Assembly: GCF_963678635.1 (NCBI RefSeq)
Contig: NC_087069.1
Span: forward strand, 29,616,776-29,676,775
Direction: 5' to 3'
DNA from: Symsagittifera roscoffensis
Lineage: Eukaryota > Xenacoelomorpha > Acoela > Convolutidae
Length of the DNA stretch: 60,000 bases
A program made the position numbers and the translations under genes. Positions within the stretch are counted from its first letter, which is position 1; each line of letters starts with the position of its first letter. Shown here in pieces: positions 9,570 to 18,740 of this stretch. Below the pieces are notes generated by a model. It had not been told where the DNA came from and searched no databases. It was given only the letters and a program-made list of their open reading frames with translations.

Positions 9570-12166
9570 TGGCGCAGCCAGCAGTTCCTGTGAATGAAGA
9601 CAGGACTGACCTACTCGGAATATCACCTTTTTGGGCGAGAGCATCGGTTAATCCACCTTTCATTTGGGGGACTTGGGTGGGACAATTTTATTTGGCCGTG
9701 AGTCTCAAAGACAACATTTCACCGGGGGAGTTACTAGTTGCCCCAGCAGAGTTAGTGGATGAACCCTACCCAAAGCCCGAAGCACCGAGTGCTGAAGAAA
9801 ATGCAGCAGATGTGGCCAATAGGAACCTCCGAATTGCAGCAGCTAATCGAAGAATCGATGAGTACAATCAAGAGAGGAGAAGGAAAGGACCTCGCATTGA
9901 ACATAACTGGTGTTACCATGAGGCAGAGGCACGTTTGAAATCGCGACTCTTCTTCCCATTGGGAAATGAGGGGAAAAAACGATTCTTGGATTCTTACCCT
10001 CATTTGGACCTCAATACTAGTTCTTTCATTGATTTTCACAAGTGTTGTGAGGATGTTTTCAAGGCAGAGCCGGACTACACAGTCGAAAGGATTAAGCTGT
10101 ATAATACAATTTTCATGCAGGATAATGACTCATTCTCATCATTTTACGCTCGACTTAGCGCTCAAACTGCGTTGTGTAATTGGACGATTGATCAGGAAAG
10201 AGCAGCATTGAAAGACTTGTTTATTGGTCGCATTCGTGATGTGGAGGTTCAGAGGCAATTAATCAGAGCAAAAGCCAATCTTGATGATACTCTACACTTG
10301 GCCTTGGAGAATGAGAAAGGGGCCAAAACATCAGAACAATTTCAGAAATTGCTCCCACATATCAACTCTACTTCTAATACTACAAACTCTGTTCGAGTCA
10401 AGCAGGAACCAACTTTGTCAGTACAACAATTTAAGAGCCAAAGAAATAGTAGCCGGGGAGGAGGTGTAAACTGTCCTAACCAACAACAAAATCAAAATAA
10501 ACCATGTTATTTTTGTGGCAACCCGTTTTCTTTGGAGCATCGCCGGTCGTGCCCGGCTAGAGAAGCTACTTGCAATGCCTGCAAAAAGAAGGGTCATTTT
10601 GATAAGGTGTGTAACACTACGAGACGACGAGTGAACATGGTACAAAATGAAGAGATGGCTACAGACCAAGAGTGTAATTTAATTGACGTTAATGGTGACA
10701 GCGAGCCAGAATATGGGGTCATGGCGATAGACGTTGTGCAGATTAACAATGTGGAACTTCTAAAGACAGCGGGAGGACAACCAAGGAGCCTCAGTATACA
10801 GTTAAGTTCCGGTAACTCTTTCTTTTATCCTACGGTGGACACTGGCAGTCCCGTATCTTTCTTAAACAAGAAAACGGCGGATATACTCATGAAACGGTTT
10901 CCCAACGTTAAATTTAAGGACATCGCGAGACACCCTCTAGACGTTACTTATGTTGACTATAACAAGAAACCAATTAAACTGTTTGGTTCTCTGGAAATCC
11001 CTATTACATCGAAAGGATGGAAAATTGAGAATGCGTGTTTCCTGGTTTCCGAAAATTGTACTCGAAATTTACTCGGGTTGAACCTTCATGAGAAATTAGG
11101 AATTGAAACGGTGCAACGCAGACTGGCAGAAGTTAGCTACGCGGAGGAAGATCAAGATTTGGACTCGACCTCAAAGTTCTGGAGGGATCACTTTGTCAAA
11201 AGGTATCCAAATGTATTCAACAGGCTGGGGAGGTCAAAAAATCATAAAGTATTCACTAATTTTAAAGAACCGTTGGTGCCCAGACAAGTTAAAGGCCGAA
11301 AAGTTCCTATACATTTACAAGTTCGGGTCACGGCTGAGAATAAAAAGTTAATTAAAGACAAGCACATTGAAAAGTTAGAAAAGTGTACTACGGATCACTT
11401 CATCGCACCCATAGTCTTAACTGCAAAGAAAGACGGGTCTATAAAACTCGCGTTGAATGCTAAACCTATGAATGTCCAAATCTGGCAAAACAAATATCAA
11501 ATGCCTAATATGCATGAATTGATTGACTCGGCGGGTCAAATCATAACTAGAGACACACCTGGGGAGGTGTGGTTTACTTCTCTGGACCTTAAATACGCTT
11601 TCAGTCAATTACCTTTATCGGAACTAACCAGTAGTCATTGTAACTTTAGTATTTTGTGCGGAGAGGCAACTGGCACATATCGATTCAAGACTGGTTTCTA
11701 CGGACTGACGGACATGCCTACGGAATTTCAGAAAGCGATGGACTGTACGTTACAAGGATTGGAGGGTGTCATATGTTACCTCGATGATATACTGGTTGTC
11801 ACTAAAGGAAGAGTTGAAGATCATAACGTACTAGTCGAAAGAGTGATGAATCGATTGGATGAAGAAGGATGGGCGTTGAAACTTAGTAAATGTGAGCTTT
11901 CAGTTAACAAGCTAGTCTGGTTAGGGTATGAAATCGATGAAAACGGTTACGCTCCGAAATTCTCAAAAATAGAGGCAATCAACTCCCTGTTGCCACCCAA
12001 AACTCTTAAACAGTTAAGATCGTTTATGGGTACTCTCAATCATCTTCAACGTTTCATCCCGTATTTTCACAAATATACAGTCGCATTCAGAGCTTTGTTA
12101 AAAGCGGAGAATAAGAAATGCTTTTTGTGGGGGAAGAGCAAACTATTGCGCTTCAGAAGATCTTAA
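9569..12166 (+). CDS. gag-pol: Element A gag-protease-reverse transcriptase polyprotein (5' part of pol)
   Basis: Open frame of 865 codons starting MAQPA. Gag capsid-like helical region occupies about residues 1-300; two zinc knuckles follow at ~313-348 (a long CX2C...H...C finger and CNACKKKGHFDKVC). The aspartic protease has its active site at VDTGSPVSF (~residues 422-430) and a flap/terminal LLGLNL motif. RT carries the K-DGS block (~620), the first catalytic Asp in LDLKYAFSQ, the GFYGL-P-F block, and the YLDD active site at 737-740, with thumb sequence LRSFMGTLNHL. The frame ends at 12166 after a probable one-base loss in the G-run near 12130; the RNase H continues in another frame from 12118. 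Gag and pol are in one frame with no frameshift signal at the gag-protease border, unlike element B. The ATG is fixed by the LTR/primer-site junction. Confidence 0.92.
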   Translation: MAQPAVPVNEDRTDLLGISPFWARASVNPPFIWGTWVGQFYLAVSLKDNISPGELLVAPAELVDEPYPKPEAPSAEENAADVANRNLRIAAANRRIDEYNQERRRKGPRIEHNWCYHEAEARLKSRLFFPLGNEGKKRFLDSYPHLDLNTSSFIDFHKCCEDVFKAEPDYTVERIKLYNTIFMQDNDSFSSFYARLSAQTALCNWTIDQERAALKDLFIGRIRDVEVQRQLIRAKANLDDTLHLALENEKGAKTSEQFQKLLPHINSTSNTTNSVRVKQEPTLSVQQFKSQRNSSRGGGVNCPNQQQNQNKPCYFCGNPFSLEHRRSCPAREATCNACKKKGHFDKVCNTTRRRVNMVQNEEMATDQECNLIDVNGDSEPEYGVMAIDVVQINNVELLKTAGGQPRSLSIQLSSGNSFFYPTVDTGSPVSFLNKKTADILMKRFPNVKFKDIARHPLDVTYVDYNKKPIKLFGSLEIPITSKGWKIENACFLVSENCTRNLLGLNLHEKLGIETVQRRLAEVSYAEEDQDLDSTSKFWRDHFVKRYPNVFNRLGRSKNHKVFTNFKEPLVPRQVKGRKVPIHLQVRVTAENKKLIKDKHIEKLEKCTTDHFIAPIVLTAKKDGSIKLALNAKPMNVQIWQNKYQMPNMHELIDSAGQIITRDTPGEVWFTSLDLKYAFSQLPLSELTSSHCNFSILCGEATGTYRFKTGFYGLTDMPTEFQKAMDCTLQGLEGVICYLDDILVVTKGRVEDHNVLVERVMNRLDEEGWALKLSKCELSVNKLVWLGYEIDENGYAPKFSKIEAINSLLPPKTLKQLRSFMGTLNHLQRFIPYFHKYTVAFRALLKAENKKCFLWGKSKLLRFRRS
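9570..9584 (+). promoter_or_regulatory. Primer binding site of element A
   Basis: TGGCGCAGCCAGCAG starts directly after the LTR, as expected for a site paired to a tRNA 3' CCA end. The identical 15 bases follow the 5' LTR of element B. Drosophila elements primed by tRNA-Ser also begin TGGCGCAG, which suggests a related primer; the tRNA is not in this window, so its identity is inferred. Confidence 0.75.
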
Positions 12167-12575
12167 ACCTCATCGCAAACATCCCTAATTTGTTTCACTA
12201 CGATGCTGCGAAAGCTTCGCGTGTTAAATGTGATGCAAATCATAGCGGGCTGGGGGCTTGCTTGGAACAAGAAGTAGAGCCAAATGTTTGGGCCCCGATT
12301 GCGTTTGCCTCTAGGTTTCTAAACTCCGCGGAAATCAAGTATAGTACCAATGAGTTAGAACTTTTGGCTATTGTATGGTCGTGCGAACATTTCCGTACAT
12401 ATTTACTTGGTAAACGTTTTGTTATTCTAACCGATCATAAGGCCATCATTTCCGCCCTCAATGAAACGTATGGAAAAAAGTCTTATCAGTCACGACTCTC
12501 TCGCTGGGCGGACCGCCTTATTCCGTTCGACTATCAAATCGAACATATACCCGGTTCCTCCCTAGGCATCGTCGA
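12118..12575 (+). pseudogene. Element A RNase H domain (frameshifted from RT)
   Basis: Continues pol in a new frame: the first RNase H Asp in RVKCDANHSG, then FASRFLN, the catalytic Glu in NELELLAIVW, and the LTDHKAI Asp motif. The domain itself has no internal stop. After IVDYM near 12575 a further frameshift sends the open frame (which runs to 12672) into nonsense; the true continuation is in frame with 12675. The first ATG at 12118 is not a biological start. Confidence 0.9.
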
Positions 12576-13031
12576 CTATATGCTAGATACCCGGCTTTTG
12601 AAGCACCATTGCCATAATCGCATGACGAATTATTTGTCATTAAATCTATTCAAGCTTTTCACAATGCTTTAAATTTGATTGGTACTCAATCCAAACCTCA
12701 AGTAGTGCCGGTGGGGCAAACTTCAAAAAATAACCAGTTTCCACCAATCAGATCGTTTGGTGAAATTAGAGGCAAAATTAGCTACCTCTTAGCTAATACG
12801 ACAAACCAATCAACGTTCGATTCATCTGACCAATCACGTTGTTGCAAACAGTTCAGTTCGTCACCTCTAGAGGGCGTCGTAAATAGTACTCAATCTGTTA
12901 ACCAATCTCAAAAGGATATGCTAATTTATTGTCTCAATTCCTCGCCACTAGAGGGCGTTTATTCATGCTCTCAGTCAACTAGCCAATCATATGCTCGTAT
13001 GCAAAATCGTGAGTATATACCACTGCCGTGA
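12576..13031 (+). pseudogene. Element A RNase H-integrase linker, part 1
   Basis: After the frameshift the linker reads ELFVIKSIQAFHNAL, which matches the equivalent segment of element B near 28230-28290. Stops at 12615-12617 and 13029-13031 interrupt it. From 12690 on it is low-complexity, Ser/Gln/Asn-rich and made of an internal DNA repeat (see 12860-13090). Confidence 0.6.
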
Positions 13032-13090
13032 GAGGTCGTTTTTTCATGCTCTAGTACTCTCGACCAATCACAGCACAGTATGCAAAATCG
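12860..13090 (+). repeat. ~80-bp imperfect tandem repeat with CCAAT motifs inside pol
   Basis: Three units aligned on CTAGAGGGCG or its variant (12867, 12948, ~13027; periods 81 and 79 bp). Each also has a CCAAT motif, and further ACCAATCA copies occur near 12744, 12806 and 12829. The last two units share GTATGCAAAATCG. Since the period is not a multiple of three throughout, the repeat looks like a DNA-level rather than protein-level feature. Confidence 0.75.
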
Positions 13091-13679
13091 ATACGCTAAA
13101 CCGGAATTTTTTGCTCAAACTCATTGTCTCCGACCCTACAACTTAGAAATCAGTAATGATAAGGATACTTCAAATAATCTTGCTCAAAATACTACTCTTA
13201 ACTCTACTCTCAATAACTCAAATACTTCTACTAATACTATTGACTTTGCAAATAATACGATCGAACAAACAAATCTCCTCAATTTTGTTGAAAATTTTTC
13301 TACAAGTTCCCCTAATTTTCGCACCTCCAGTCAACTAAGACCCAGACTATCCACAGTTCGCCCTATGGATCACCCGAGCCGTATTGATCAAATACGTACC
13401 CAAAACTATGCCAGGCGGAGACATTCTCGAGAACGTTTCGTGGTTACTCGAGGACAAACGACGGAAAAGGCCCTCACTCACTTCCTCGATAAGTGCCGGA
13501 GGCAGCGGCTCACGAGACAGGCCAGACGAGGAGAGACACTTCGAATGGAGGTTAATGCCATCAATAACCACAAACCGCTGGTCACACAGGACAAAAAGAA
13601 GGTGGTCGGATTGCCGGGACTGTTCGACGTGGATTTGTTGGGAGAGCTGACAGGGGAAGACCGTTCCTCGGACCGATGA
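13080..13679 (+). pseudogene. Element A RNase H-integrase linker, part 2
   Basis: Asn/Thr/Ser-rich segment (runs such as NTTLNSTLNNSNTSTNT), then a basic Arg-rich stretch and the start of the integrase N-terminal region (GLPGLFDVDLLGELTGED). It is in frame with part 1 but a frameshift near 13665 separates it from the zinc finger. The apparent ATG at 13080 follows a premature stop and is unlikely to be used. Confidence 0.6.
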
Positions 13680-14638
13680 GAACTGCGATCGTCAATAAGG
13701 ATGTGCAATCCTTTAACAAACTGGGGGCGTACATGGCCCAATTCTGGACGAAAGCGGCGGTGGTGAACAACTGTGTCCTGATAGACAACAAACTAGTCAT
13801 ACCCGAACAGTAACGAAGTGCTATCCTGATTCGACTTCATCGCTCGCACCCAGGCCAAGCGGCCATGATGGATGCCTCGGAGTATATTTGGTGGCCATTT
13901 CTTAACCGCCAAATTGTCAATGTCTGCGAAAAATGCCCGGAGTGTACTCTATTTGGTAAGAACATCAAAACTTCCGCGACTTATAACTCAGCTAAGCCGT
14001 TACCAACGTTGTCAGCTCCAAATCAAGAATTGAATTTTGATTTCGCGGGTCCGTTAATAGATGATAAGAAGGGGAAAATCTACATTTTAGTCGCCATAGA
14101 TCGTTTTTCTAAGTTCCCCTTGGTGATGTTAACTAAATCAACCAGTGCGAAAAAAATAGTCAAATTTTTGCGATCATATATTCGTAATCATGGCATACCA
14201 GAAAGCATTAGGACAGATCACGGATCTGGATTACACTCTGACGTTCTTAAAGAATTTTGCAAAATGAGAGGCATTAAACACATCCTCACAGCGGTGGGGG
14301 ATCATCGGAGTTGTGGGCTGGTGGAGAGGTCGATCCAGACCATAAAACGGAAGTTAGGAACAAAAAAATTAGATCCTAATTTTAAAAAGCTGAAGTCAAC
14401 TTTACAAAAAATTATCGACGATATTCGGAAAACTAAGAATTCTACGTTAAAAGTATCTCCGTTTGAGTAACACTTTGGGAGGAAGCCCAATACTGAGTTT
14501 TCATTAGCACGTGATAATTTTGTTCATTCTCCTACTTCAGCGCAAGGACTAGAAAGGAACCTCCTAACCCCGGAGCAACGGTCAAGCCTGGATTACAGCC
14601 GCGATAGGTCTAAAGTTGTACCCAGAGGATCGTCACAC
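13676..14638 (+). pseudogene. Element A integrase
   Basis: One frame carries the integrase with three interruptions. N-terminal region to VVNNCVLIDN, then a stop at 13811-13813, then the HHCC zinc finger (HRSHPG ... CEKCPEC, ~13840-13945). The core has the first Asp in NFDFAGPL (~14035), the second in RTDHGSG (~14215) and the Glu in GLVERSIQ (~14320), so the DDE triad is visibly present. A TAA at 14468-14470 follows SPFE where element B reads on (SPFEAHFGR), after which the frame continues HFGRKPNTE. The stops make this copy inactive as integrase. Confidence 0.9.
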
Positions 14639-14670
14639 AAATCCCCTATAAATTCAAGCCACTCTTTGGT

Positions 14671-15756
14671 GTGGGCGAGCGTATAGCGGATAGTCAACCG
14701 TATAAAGCTTTGGAGAACCTTGCAAAGTCAGCTAACACCTGGAAGCAGTGGAAACGGAATGTGCCTCAACAACTAGGACAAGATCTTCTCCGTGAATTGG
14801 CGGCTCGGAATAGCGACCTCGCAAACTCGCTGAAATCAGGGATCACAAAGGGGACCCTACGTTTTTACGATAACGCCCGCGATACGTCAGCACCAGCACT
14901 CTCGCCTTCACAGCGAATGAACGTGTCGTCTTCTTCGAGGCCCAAAAGACTCTCCAAAACACGTAAATTAGAAAAATTAGTTTTACAAGATCCTCTAAGA
15001 GTCAAAATCTTTCGGAAAGTTCTTGATCGAAAATCGGAAAAGCCTCTGTTCAAACTAGCAAAAATCAAGATTACTCGTGTGACGGATCATACTTACATTA
15101 CCGACAAAGGGAAAGTCTACCGAAAAAATCACTTAAGCCTAAGACATAATTTTAACCACCCTAAGTTTTCAGCTACGCCAGGCACAGTGGGAGAACGCTT
15201 GCAGCGACGAATCGCTCCTCGACCCCAGTCTCAACCATCTACTACTCCAGCTACACGGCAGACAGACGAATCTTTAAAGGGCAAGGTGATCGACTTAACA
15301 GCAGAGTCATCAAGCGAGGACTCATTGATCACTGGACCTCAGCTAGAATTGGTGGAGGCACCGGTTACAACACCTCAAGGATTGGCTCCCGTGATCGATA
15401 CATCAGAAGCTCCGATCATCGACTCTCCAACTAATCCCGCCTTGATATCTCCTACAGGGGCGTTAGCAACACCCCAGGACCAGCCAGAGACTTCTGACAC
15501 AGCAGCAAAGGACACAGCGGCTACTGGCCATTTGGAGGTCGACAATCCTACCTCCCAATCTTCGAGCGAGTTTAATAGGTCATCTAATCGGTCCAAGAAA
15601 CCGACGAGGTTTTATGGAGATCCTCTTCGCCATTCAGTTAAGAGTGTAACTGAATCAAACTCTGCAGAGCCTTCATCACTACAAACAAACACCGTTCAAG
15701 TCATCACTACGCCGTTCACCCCGATTGTTCGAAACGTGCCATTTCCCCCGAACTAA
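14671..15756 (+). CDS. Element A pol C-terminal tail (361 codons open)
   Basis: Lies in a different frame from the integrase, after a frameshift near 14650; ERIADSQPYKALENLAKSANTW aligns with the corresponding tail start in element B. Residues ~130-170 are basic and contain KVYRKNH (B: AVYRKSH), perhaps the integrase C-terminal DNA-binding part. Residues ~180-310 are Ser/Thr/Pro/Glu-rich and probably disordered, and contain the SUMO-interaction-like VIDLTAESSSED (15286-15321). Near the end RSKKPTRFYGDPLRHSVK matches a conserved terminal motif of B and of related Ty3/gypsy pol proteins. ATG at 14671 is likely internal. Confidence 0.75.
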   Translation: MGERIADSQPYKALENLAKSANTWKQWKRNVPQQLGQDLLRELAARNSDLANSLKSGITKGTLRFYDNARDTSAPALSPSQRMNVSSSSRPKRLSKTRKLEKLVLQDPLRVKIFRKVLDRKSEKPLFKLAKIKITRVTDHTYITDKGKVYRKNHLSLRHNFNHPKFSATPGTVGERLQRRIAPRPQSQPSTTPATRQTDESLKGKVIDLTAESSSEDSLITGPQLELVEAPVTTPQGLAPVIDTSEAPIIDSPTNPALISPTGALATPQDQPETSDTAAKDTAATGHLEVDNPTSQSSSEFNRSSNRSKKPTRFYGDPLRHSVKSVTESNSAEPSSLQTNTVQVITTPFTPIVRNVPFPPN

Positions 15757-15946
15757 GGAGCAAACTACTCCGTTTAAGAAGACTAGAATCGAAGAGCATG
15801 ACAAAACTTCTTGAACTTTAAAATTTTACAAAACTTTGCTATATTAGCGTGTTGTTTTGGTTATCACTGATCATATATTGTGCTTAATTCTTTCTCCCCA
15901 TTCTGCTTGATTCATTCCGAAATTTATACTGAGATAAATTTTTTCT

Positions 15947-15957
15947 AGAGGGGGAAG
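15947..15957 (+). promoter_or_regulatory. Polypurine tract of element A
   Basis: AGAGGGGGAAG ends immediately before the 3' LTR start TGTCATGAGG, the position of the plus-strand DNA primer in LTR elements. Confidence 0.85.
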
Positions 15958-16297
15958 TGTCATGAGGCGACCTTCGGTACCTCATTATATTCTATTTACT
16001 TATGAATTGTCTTATCTAACCCTTTCCTAATTTTCTATTTATAGTGCAGTAAATTGATTCAAGGACAAATCTCACCAGCTAAATTGTTTGTCACTTGAGA
16101 ATCTGAGGTGGTCACTTGCGAAAGCCTTAAGTGTTAAATCTAGTCATCAAAACATTAAACATTAAAAAACAATACTTCAATTCTGGATTCGTTAATCATT
16201 TATTCATTACTCTATTCTATCTATTTACATATCATATCTAATTCAATATTCGAATTTTACAATACCGTTTTACTTACTCAAACTGAGGGAAACCTCA
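15958..16297 (+). repeat. Element A 3' LTR (340 bp)
   Basis: Begins TGTC and ends CTCA, i.e. TG...CA. The next bases are CCGGA; the left duplication cannot be compared because of the gap. Confidence 0.95.
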
Positions 16298-16328
16298 CCG
16301 GATAGTTTAAATAAGCACTGTATAGAGA

Positions 16329-16893
16329 GTTGCAAAAAATTCGGACAGACAGAATTAATTAAAAGAGCAACTGTCTAGACATCAACGGAAATTAAAACTG
16401 AAAAAAACATTACATCAAAAATTCATAAATCAGAGTTACGGGATCTCCTTAACAAACCCTCTTTCAAGAAAGAAAGGAGATTGTTAATAAGGTTACTTGC
16501 AGCGAACTTTCGACCAATCAGAATGCAGCAAAGTTCGAATTCACATAAAAAGCCCTAGTGCAAATTTATGTTTTTATTTACAGGGGTGGAGATTCTTCAG
16601 TAGATACAATAGGGGGGATTGTTAAGTAGATCCGAGTTTCGCTCAAAACCTATATTCACGGCGGGCAATTGCATCCGAAGCGTCGAAATGTTTTATAGTG
16701 AAGTCTGGATGTTCATCGCAGTATTTCAAAATTATGCTAGGATAATCATCGGACAATTGACAATCTCGCATTTTGAATTTGGTCTGACAAAAAAATTGAC
16801 GGCTAATCGGCTTTAGATTTTGCATGCAAAAAAGCGTCAAAAAACACTGATTGCTCATTTTAATTAATTCTGTCTGTCCGAACTTTTTGCTAC
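16329..16893 (-). mobile_element. Tc1/mariner-derived non-autonomous element
   Basis: Ends are inverted copies: GTTGCAAAAAATTCGGACAG at 16329 and its reverse complement ending at 16893 (CTGTCTGTCCGAACTTTTTG then CTAC). Minus strand carries a transposase N-terminal relic (16700-16776: LSDDYPSIILKYCDEHPD), the usual helix-turn-helix start of the encoded protein. The middle (16440-16640) is other repeat DNA, including AATAGGGGGGAT followed by TGTTAAGTAG, which resembles a polypurine tract plus LTR start. The same arrangement recurs at 44400-45592. Confidence 0.7.
16700..16785 (-). pseudogene. Transposase N-terminal fragment (Tc1/mariner-like)
   Basis: Reads MRDCQLSDDYPSIILKYCDE and on to TIKHF, matching MRGRRLPDDYPSLIFKYCNE at 43190 and MRDRRLSDDYTSLIFKYCDE at 44524. 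After TIKHF it joins DASDAIARREYRF, a different part of the ancestral protein or flanking repeat. No catalytic domain remains. Confidence 0.6.
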
Positions 16894-17459
16894 TAATTAT
16901 ATTGCAGCCCAACTTGGTCAGGCTGTGGTAGACCTGAATCTGAAGGTAAAGTGAGAGCTCGTCCTCATACACTATCATTGCCATGGGCGGGGATTAATTA
17001 CACAATTTGACAATCACGAAACAAAAGTCTTACCGCGATGCTACGTACCTCCGGAATCGTAACCAAGTCATTTGATTTTTAAAACGTTTCGTATCAGGCA
17101 TTTTTAAAGTAACGCATAGGATGTCGAAAGAAAGCAAACGCGTATTGCTGCACTGCGCTAACACTCGGTACAATAGATTGCGCGTGAATCAGTAGTTGGC
17201 GCAAAAGCAGTTGTTGCCAATTTTCGCTTGTTACGAATTGATGCCTAACGATAATAGGAAAAAATCTACCTCACTATAGTAGAAAAACATAACCAACAAA
17301 AAATAACTGCAATTGAAATCCGGAGTTAAAGTTTACTACATTCACTAAAACTTCATTAAAAATGACATGAATTTTTTGAAATCAAAATCGACCCAAAATT
17401 TGAACAGCCAAAAAGCTTCAAAAAATCTGTTTGTTTGAAATCTCAATTTGTTTGTAATC
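16894..17459. other. Unassigned stretch
   Basis: No gene or repeat family recognised. Confidence 0.4.
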
Positions 17460-18136
17460 TCGATTGAATCAGTCTATAGCCCGGCTCGACGTCCCAAACT
17501 CATGTTCAGTCTTTGTGGGTTGCGCCGCATACGGATTCAGACCAAAAATGCATATTCGAGACAAGTGGTTGTGTCTGGGAAGTCTGGACGTGAGTCGCGC
17601 CATTGGTCGCGACGTTCTGAACATACCAAATTTTATTCGCGAAAGTACGGACATGGGTCCCGATAGTCTGGAGAATTTTTTCCAGACTTTCGTGGCTTTA
17701 TGTTCATACATTCGCGACTAAGTTTTGGTATGTCTAGATTTTCGCGACCCATGTCGCGACATTTTGCGACTCAAGTACAGAATTTCCAGACTTTATGTCC
17801 TGACTTCCAAGACTCAAACTCCCTCCGCCCTCTCCGCGAAGCCTCAAGCTTTCGGCCTTTGTCTGGAAAATTGAACCGTCTCGGGATTGGCCGCGACAGT
17901 GGCGTCGTATCCAACTCGGTTGCAAAAAAATAAGCTACGTTTTTCTGGGTCGCGCCATCTCCTCCTTCTTCTGGAAAGTTGCGGTGTCTCCACCTTGTTT
18001 GTGAACACTGCGACGTTGCGAAGGCTGCGGAGGTTCCAAAAAATTGTTTATTGATCGAGCCGTTCCCGCCATGGTCGCGAAAGTTGCGCCAATTACCTCT
18101 CGGCCGCAAAGGTTGCGAAAAACTGTTTCTTAAGCA
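17460..18136. repeat. Degenerate GC-rich minisatellite, left part
   Basis: Irregular repetition of words such as TCGCGACCATGTCGCGAC, GTCTGGA/TCCAGAC and TTGCGAAA at roughly 28-40 bp spacing. It grades into the regular 29-bp array that follows. Overlapping reading frames on both strands are by-products of stop-poor repeats. Confidence 0.6.
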
Positions 18137-18450
18137 CGCCGTCTCCGCCTTGGTTTTCAAAATCACACCGTCTCAGCTTTCAGTTGGAAATTATCTCCGT
18201 CTCTGCCTTAGACTGAAAAATCGCGCCGTCTCTGACTTAGCCACAAAAGTCGCGCCGTATCAAGCACGGTCGCAAAGGTACCGAGGAATTGTTTCTTAGA
18301 CGCGCCGTGTCCGACTTGGTCTCGAAAATTGCGCCGTCTCTGCCTTGGTCTGAAAAGTCGCTCAGTCTCTGTCTGGGTCTACTTGGTCCGGAAAATCGCG
18401 TCGTATCTGCCTCGGTCGCGAAAATCGGAAATGGCAAGTTTTGGCCGAGC
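18137..18450. repeat. 29-bp minisatellite array
   Basis: Units starting CGCCGTCTCCGCCTTGGT or close variants begin at 18137, 18166, 18195, 18224 and 18253, exactly 29 bp apart, then continue with small insertions to about 18450. Typical unit: CGCCGTCTCTGCCTTGGTCT then GAAAAATCG. Because 29 is not a multiple of three, the long open frames crossing it are not genes. Confidence 0.9.
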
Positions 18451-18486
18451 CGGCCAGGCCGTCGCCCCGTTGCATTTTGAGTCAAG

Positions 18487-18724
18487 CCGTTTCTTGAGTT
18501 GCTCCGAAACCACCTTCGTCGTGAAAGTCACGCCCTCTGCACCTCAGTTGCGAAAGTCTCCACCTCAGTCACCGCCCTGTTTGCAAAGTTCTTGAAATGG
18601 CTGAATTTGGTCGCGCCAGTCGCGCCGTTTCCTGAGTTGCTCCGTATCCACCTTCGTCGTGAAAGTCACGCCCTCTGCACCTCAGTTGCGAAAGTCTCCA
18701 CCTCAGTCACTACCCTGTTTGCAG
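18487..18724. repeat. 138-bp tandem duplication
   Basis: TGAGTTGCTCCG and about 90 following bases occur at 18495 and again at 18633 with few changes, including GTGAAAGTCACGCCCTCTGC. It lies at the right end of the minisatellite block. Confidence 0.85.
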
Positions 18725-18740
18725 CAGAAGTCTGGACATG

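Larger units (their letters stand above)
9239..16297 (+). mobile_element. LTR retrotransposon A (Ty3/gypsy, Mag-like), degenerate
   Basis: Near-full-length element: partial 5' LTR, primer site, gag, protease, RT, RNase H, integrase, long pol tail, polypurine tract and 3' LTR. The pol order protease-RT-RNase H-integrase is that of Ty3/gypsy elements, and two unlike zinc knuckles in gag suggest the Mag-like group. Gag through RT is one open frame, but downstream there are frameshifts near 12130, 12575, 13665 and 14650, and stops at 12615, 13029, 13811 and 14468. The LTRs differ at roughly ten positions in ~330, so the insertion is not recent. Confidence 0.95.

Noticed and set aside
9570-9584. 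TGGCGCAGC-CAG resembles a Pol III box A, so a tRNA-derived start was considered
   Set aside because: No box B or tRNA fold follows, and position right after the LTR explains it as a primer site.
10418-10669. Minus-strand ORF opposite gag of element A, and similar antisense or alternate-frame ORFs across both elements
   Set aside because: Shadows of the coding frame; no independent motifs.
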